From the NCBI GenBank assembly GCA_032209605.1, contig JASFXZ010000014.1, forward strand, positions 18,929,231-18,993,230: a stretch of DNA of 64,000 nucleotides. Reading direction: 5' to 3'. This stretch comes from Mactromeris polynyma. Lineage: Eukaryota > Mollusca > Bivalvia > Venerida > Mactridae. A model generated the notes under the pieces. It ran no database searches, was not told where the DNA came from, and saw only the letters and a program-made list of their open reading frames with translations. Below are positions 58,840 to 64,000 of the stretch, piece by piece. The translations under genes were made by a program, and so were the position numbers. Each line of letters opens with the position of its first letter. The first letter of the stretch is position 1.

Positions 58840-60531
58840 ATGTCACTGTCGAAACTTTCAGTAAATGATGAAATCTACAACCTGGATTTGGATAAAAGGG
58901 ATTGTGACCCCTGCAAAAGGGATGGAATGAATAAAAAAGCTTTGTATTTCTGTTTCGATTGCACGGAATATCTGTGCTCAGGTTGTTATCAATTCCATAA
59001 GAAGCTGAGAGTTTTACACCATCATTTGTTTCAAGACTTGATCAAAATGCCAAGAGATTCCAGTAAGTTGAAGGAAATCTATATCGACAAATGTCCTGCA
59101 CATGCTGACAAGGTCATCGATTATTTCTGTGAGTCATGTGACCAGCTATGTTGCTACGTCTGCTACAGAACCAGTCATTGTAGCTGTCCAAAAGTTGCTA
59201 ATATCCAAAGTCAAGTGTTTGGTCTAACAGAGAGCGAGGAATACAGAGAGTTAGATGGACTGCTTACAGAAATGGACGCTGAGCTAACCAAGAGCCGAGC
59301 CAAATATATAAAGAACAGCCAGAAGAGAAATGCCTTGAAAAGTAAAGCATTGACCAAAATCAAGAAAGAGCGAGACGAGGTTAAGAAAATGTTTGACCAA
59401 CTTGATACAGACATGAAAATGAATTTAGAACAAAAGGACAGAATTGACAATAGTAAACTTGAAATGGTGAACAAACAGTGTGACGTACTTTCTGCTGATA
59501 TCAGGACACTAAAGTCCCACCTCAGTAACTCCAAACCTAATGAAAAGTTTGTAGTCATGAAGAAGGCCAAGAACTATATCTCCATTGTAAAAGATGGACT
59601 GAAAAAAGTTAACAATGACAATGAGATACTGGATTATGAGTTTGAGATCAGTAGAGAAGTGGCTGATATGAAACTAAGTGTTACAACACTCGGCTTGCTT
59701 CTTCTGCAAAGCTCCAAGACCAAACGTACTACAGAGTTTCGGGCGAGCATCAACATCAAAGGTGGAATGGAACGCCAGTGTGATGCATACGGCCTATGTC
59801 TGGTTAATGAAGAAATGTTGGTAGTTTGTGATCATTACAACATGTCTCTGAAGGTGGTGAATACGAAGCAGAATTGTATCCTATCAGTGTTTGCCCTACC
59901 AGCACAACCCAATGATGTAACAACAATAAAGGATGATCAAGTTGCCACTACGCTTCAAGCAGACAAGAAAATCAAAGTACTAGCAGTATCAAGATCTGGA
60001 TCCTTGGCTAATGAAAGTGAAATATCGGTTGATGGAAACTGTCAAGGTATTGCGTACGCAGAAGGTAATTTGTTTGTTTCATTTGACAAACCGGACAGTA
60101 AACTACAGATCATGGACTTGAATGGTCGAGTATTCAGGACATTTAAGAACAGTTTTAATGGAGGACCATTATTCTACAGACCATGGAACATTGCATTAAG
60201 TCCTGATCACAGCAATATGTATATATCGGACTACGGGAGCAGTACCGTCACCTGTATGACCCTTGATGGAAAAGTTGCTGCAACATACTCCGACAAGGAC
60301 CTTAAGGGACCAAAAGGGCTGGCTGTAGACAAAGATGGGTCTGTGTATGTCTGCGGATCAGATTCAAACAATATACACCAGTTGACCTCTAACTGTCAGA
60401 AGATACAGATCTTGTTACATAGATTCCACGGTATCCAAGGTAACACATGTATTGCTTACTGTAGTAAGTCAAACAAGTTGTATGTAGAATGGTACAACAG
60501 AAATGAAATAAAAGTTTATGAACTGAAATAA
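58840..60531 (+). CDS. TRIM-like protein: two B-boxes, coiled coil, NHL-type propeller; intronless
   Basis: 563 codons from ATG 58840 to TAA 60529-60531. The frame is open a little further upstream but has no earlier ATG before a TGA at 58750. Residues 22-60 are a B-box 1-like zinc site (CDPC...CFDC...CSGC..FH). Residues 85-116 are a B-box 2 (CPAH...FCESC...CCYVCYRTSHCSC), with Cys where the last His is common. Residues about 135-270 form a charged coiled coil. About 300-563 read as NHL/six-bladed propeller repeats (RPWNIALSPDHSNMYISDYG, GPKGLAVDKDGSVYVCG). There is no RING, so ubiquitin-ligase activity by itself is unlikely. This architecture belongs to the large molluscan TRIM2/3/56/71-like group, implicated in innate signalling and RNA or protein scaffolding. 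It lies on the opposite strand from HIP1R exons, 0.4 kb away, with no visible introns. Confidence 0.88.
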   Translation: MSLSKLSVNDEIYNLDLDKRDCDPCKRDGMNKKALYFCFDCTEYLCSGCYQFHKKLRVLHHHLFQDLIKMPRDSSKLKEIYIDKCPAHADKVIDYFCESCDQLCCYVCYRTSHCSCPKVANIQSQVFGLTESEEYRELDGLLTEMDAELTKSRAKYIKNSQKRNALKSKALTKIKKERDEVKKMFDQLDTDMKMNLEQKDRIDNSKLEMVNKQCDVLSADIRTLKSHLSNSKPNEKFVVMKKAKNYISIVKDGLKKVNNDNEILDYEFEISREVADMKLSVTTLGLLLLQSSKTKRTTEFRASINIKGGMERQCDAYGLCLVNEEMLVVCDHYNMSLKVVNTKQNCILSVFALPAQPNDVTTIKDDQVATTLQADKKIKVLAVSRSGSLANESEISVDGNCQGIAYAEGNLFVSFDKPDSKLQIMDLNGRVFRTFKNSFNGGPLFYRPWNIALSPDHSNMYISDYGSSTVTCMTLDGKVAATYSDKDLKGPKGLAVDKDGSVYVCGSDSNNIHQLTSNCQKIQILLHRFHGIQGNTCIAYCSKSNKLYVEWYNRNEIKVYELK

Positions 60532-60834
60532 ACAATGAAGGAAAAAATGAACTGAGAAGTGACAATATATTTTATACTAATGATTAAAACTAGAATATGA
60601 AGTCGTTTAACTATGATTAGGGATTATTTAAAGATACCTAGGATCTTTTCTGTGAAAAGAGTTGTTGGCATAACTGTGTAGATGTTTGTGAGGTGTATAC
60701 TAGCTGGATGAGGGAGGACACACTATATAAAAACTTGGTTCACTCACAGTGTATATATAGTATGAAGTATGTATAATGGATTAGGGATATTCGATGTATA
60801 CCAATTAGTTAGATGTGTGAGGTAGCATTGATTC

Positions 60835-60840
60835 AATAAA
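60835..60840 (+). promoter_or_regulatory. Candidate poly(A) signal AATAAA of the TRIM-like gene
   Basis: Lies 304 bases after the stop codon (attcaataaataatg). Another AATAAA overlaps the stop itself and is less likely to be used. Confidence 0.4.
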
Positions 60841-61916
60841 TAATGAATGAAGTTCTGATGAATTCAACTAAGGTTAAAACTAACAATATTCATTATATAA
60901 GACAGACACAAATGCCTAGCAGCAAACAATTGTGTTTGTAATGGATAAACGTTCAAATGTCAAAGATTCATGATCAGAGTTAAAGTAAGTTCATACAACA
61001 ATGAAGACAGAGACATTGTACAGTCGGATATTATTACATTATGTTACTTAATATAATGAACTGCTATATTACCGAGATGACGTATAGCCAGACAACACTG
61101 AAATGGCACTCATAAATTTTCGCCACTCACAAACGCGGTTCTTTTAGAGTGGGCAAGAGATGAAAGTTTGTATCAAAACAGCTTGGTACATTTGAATGAT
61201 TATACATGAGTGCATGAGTGACAGATTAATATTGTTGGACATTAAGTGCATAAGCATATTTCACTGAAACAGTTGTATGTTGAAGTTTTGCTAGATGTAT
61301 TGGAATAGTTTTAACTTGTGTATAACATAGTCTGTGTTTTGTGAACGGTTAAAATTTCAAAGTTATTGTTGTTGAGCCTAGACTATTAACAGATACACAT
61401 AGATTATATTTAACCATAGCACAGAACATACTCACAATAGAGACCATAGTCAACTATTACTGTAGAGTTATAATCATTATAGTGACCTTTGCAGAGATAT
61501 TTTATCTAACCAATATACTCAGACAAGTAGAGCACAGTAGAACATATAATACTTATGTAGAGAAAAATATTTACCCAACAGAATAGTTAAATATATCCAT
61601 AGTACGTATACTATAACATATACATGTAGATAGGACATTTATATAATCAATATTACAGCTAGTACATATTTAGTATAATATATAATAATCTAGATAGTGC
61701 CCTTATATAACCAAAGAGTAGCCAAAATATTTATATAGAATATATCAAAAATAGATAAATATTTATACAATGGGATCGGGTTAAATAGTTATTATGTATT
61801 TTATTTATTTTATTTATCTTCATAGCAGTTGGTGTACTTCTAAGACTTTGTTTTTGATTAGAATGTCACATCTTCCAGGCACTTATCTTTAATGTACACT
61901 GTGTACGAGTATATAA

Positions 61917-62078
61917 GGTGAAACCTTCCTTAAAGACCACCTTGAAATTCAGAACACCTCCATAATAAGACCATATTCCATGGACTGGTTTGCCATTTAA
62001 ATCTATAATCTGATCACCTCACAACCAAGACAGACTTCCTTCAGACCCAATGGTGGACTTGTACACAAGGTTTCACTG
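61917..62078. mobile_element. CAGTAAA-type MITE, copy 4
   Basis: gtgaaaccttccttaaagac at the left and acaaggtttcactg|TA at the right. It is the most diverged of the four copies. Confidence 0.7.
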
Positions 62079-63559
62079 TACATGAGTAAATAGTTTATGC
62101 TACTGATATTTTCAGTGAAGCTAAAGGTATTAATGTATTTACCATCTTGGAGAATTGACATATGTTTGCTGCTTATTTACAAATATATTAAAAGTTTTGT
62201 AATGAAATATACTGGATATGTTTTCAAATTGTGTGTAATTGTAATAACAAGAAATGTGAGTTTATTATTTTTTGTTGTTATTTATCATATATATATATAG
62301 AAAGGTTTTATGAACTTTGACACATTTACAGTCATTGTTTTACAAGAAAAACTGACATTATCATCTAATTAAGTTAAAAACTATCAATGATTAACAAAAC
62401 ACAAACACGAGTAGTTAAAACAATAGGAAAGGATAAGACAGGAAGATGAGATGTAAAAAACTACACAAAATGAACATCACAGAGTACACTTGTCGTGGAA
62501 GTATTTAGTTAAGACAAATACAATGTAGTGTTAAAAGCATACAGGTACCATATTCTTTAACTTGTAACACTACAATACTTGATATCACAGTATAATGATG
62601 TATCAGCCATTCTGGATTCAATGTCAAGTTAAAGTATGGTTCAGAAATATACAATATCCAATAGTAGCAATACATGTACTTGGAAATAGTTGCATAAATG
62701 TCACATAAATATTTCTAAGAGTATGTGTACAAAATTATCCATTCAATGTTACCCAACAAAGGAAGACATATTATGCGAGGGCGTTGGGTATTTAAGGCAA
62801 ACCAACTAATCACTAAATATTTTTACCATTTCCATACTTATCCACAATTATCATATAGTGGATGTGATCTGTTTCTTAGCAGGGTTGGGAATAAAAGTTT
62901 TTTTTTTTAAATATTCAATGCAATACATGCTTCAGTTGTAAATAATTTGAACATTAATTTTGAATATTAGTATACCTTTATAAACATTGTATTGTTTTAT
63001 TTGAAATAATAATTTGAGTCACATACACTTTAAGATTGTGAACAGTGAGAGCATACAATGGACCATCAAATAGACCACAGTCAGTATAGAGGTATTTGAT
63101 ACAGTACAGCAATAACACTTGTTTCACTGAATGCAGTATTACGACCACTCAATGTGACAATTTGATTATTTTACATGAAATGTATGACAGTAAAGGTATG
63201 TATGTAAGTAATAAATGTCAATTAAGTGACGGAAAAATAAACGATGATTTTCTCACAGTTTTGAGAACAAACTCATACTTTATCTACTGAGAACTAAAAT
63301 GTTATAGTAAAAATTAATGTATGTAACTGTTTTTTTTGGCTAAAAGTAATGAAAACAAAAGAATACATTCAGGTTTGACATAAGTGTATAGGTCACAGTG
63401 ATTGCTGTCACCAATGATAACAGCATTTATTGTGAGAAAATGTTAGTACTGACATTTAGAAATCTAAAATACTTAAACTAGCAACTTCTCTTACTGAGAT
63501 CTGGTACCCACCCAGCCTACCCGGCAACCACTTTACACGCCCACTAGCAACTTCTCATG

Positions 63560-63790
63560 AAGATATAAGATCTCAATTTCGCAAATAATCTCATTTGAGA
63601 TGATTTGTCTCACAAATAATTTTCAAGAAGTCATAATTTGAGAAATAGAATACACAGCCATGAAATGCCTATCATTAGACAGATCAGCACCATTATACTG
63701 GAGAAACTGATTGTTGCATGATTTTCATCATACCAGAAATGAAAAAAATCTGACTTGAAGAAATATTCCTTTTGAGAAGTTTTTGAAATA
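63560..63790. repeat. Dispersed repeat, copy 2
   Basis: The blocks aataatctcatttgagat, ttgttgcatgattt and agaaatgaaaaaa match 39940-40165 in order. Confidence 0.5.
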
Positions 63791-64000
63791 GCACTACACC
63801 ACCATGCCCTGCTATAACACAACCAGTCATGGTGAAACAATATTCATTCATCAGAAAGAGTTACAAACATCAGGTTGTTCCAACAATGACAGAAGTAGAC
63901 ACTACCAGTGATTAGCAATAGAAAAACAGCATAAGATATATACTATTTAGTAATCATAATTATATAAGCCACACAGTTGGAATTTGACCCTAGTATTCAG

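Larger units (their letters stand above)
60841..64000. other. AT-rich stretch without a supported gene
   Basis: It contains one MITE (61917-62078) and a dispersed repeat (63560-63790). I looked on the minus strand for the next HIP1R exon upstream of the THATCH exons and did not find one. Confidence 0.5.

Noticed and set aside
59211..59570. 119-codon minus-strand frame
   Set aside because: It is antisense to the coiled-coil part of the TRIM-like gene, with no motif of its own.

Overview
The window is AT-rich eukaryotic nuclear DNA, most likely from a bivalve mollusc. Supporting signs are intron-split genes with GT/AG borders, a short-chain collagen C4-like secreted protein, an intronless B-box/NHL-type TRIM protein, many interspersed repeats of bivalve type (including a tRNA-derived SINE whose tail resembles molluscan SINE tails), TA-flanked DNA transposons, and very heavy minisatellite content (roughly 13 kb of 64 kb). 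No prokaryotic operon, rRNA gene or CRISPR array was seen.

Layout. 0.7-3.9 kb: two-exon gene for a secreted short-chain collagen C4-like protein (+). 5.8-7.3 kb: intronless six-ankyrin IkB/cactus-like gene (-) with an AU-rich motif downstream. 9.4-10.6 kb and 18.0-23.8 kb: two related Shisa-like/WBP1/VOPP1-type small membrane proteins (+) with the same exon phases; the second is complete in four exons. Between them lie a deleted Tc1/mariner-like element with exact terminal inverted repeats (13.5-14.4 kb) and a PIF/Harbinger remnant with long inverted repeats (14.6-16.8 kb). 20.2-36.8 kb is minisatellite-rich: a 28-bp array inside an intron, a 6-kb 31-bp array with internal higher-order duplications, a GC-rich 54-bp array, and two adjacent related 34-bp arrays. 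36.8-51.6 kb has no confident gene but holds a trimeric 56-bp array, MITEs and a foldback hairpin. 51.6-58.4 kb carries six in-phase exons (-) of the C-terminal THATCH (I/LWEQ) region of a HIP1/HIP1R (Sla2) endocytic adaptor. 58.8-60.5 kb is the TRIM-like gene (+), about 0.4 kb from the 5'-most recognised HIP1R exon and possibly nested in a HIP1R intron. 60.8-64 kb shows only repeats and AT-rich DNA.

The genes do not form one pathway. IkB-like and TRIM-like proteins point to innate signalling, the collagen C4-like protein to extracellular matrix or secretion, the Shisa-like proteins to membrane adaptor or trafficking roles, and HIP1R to clathrin-actin coupling. I found no convincing new multi-gene system. 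The most unusual features are the tandem-repeat architecture (higher-order units, and arrays open in several reading frames), the linked Shisa-like gene pair, and the IkB-like gene without a visible phosphodegron. All calls come from reading the sequence; no database search was run.
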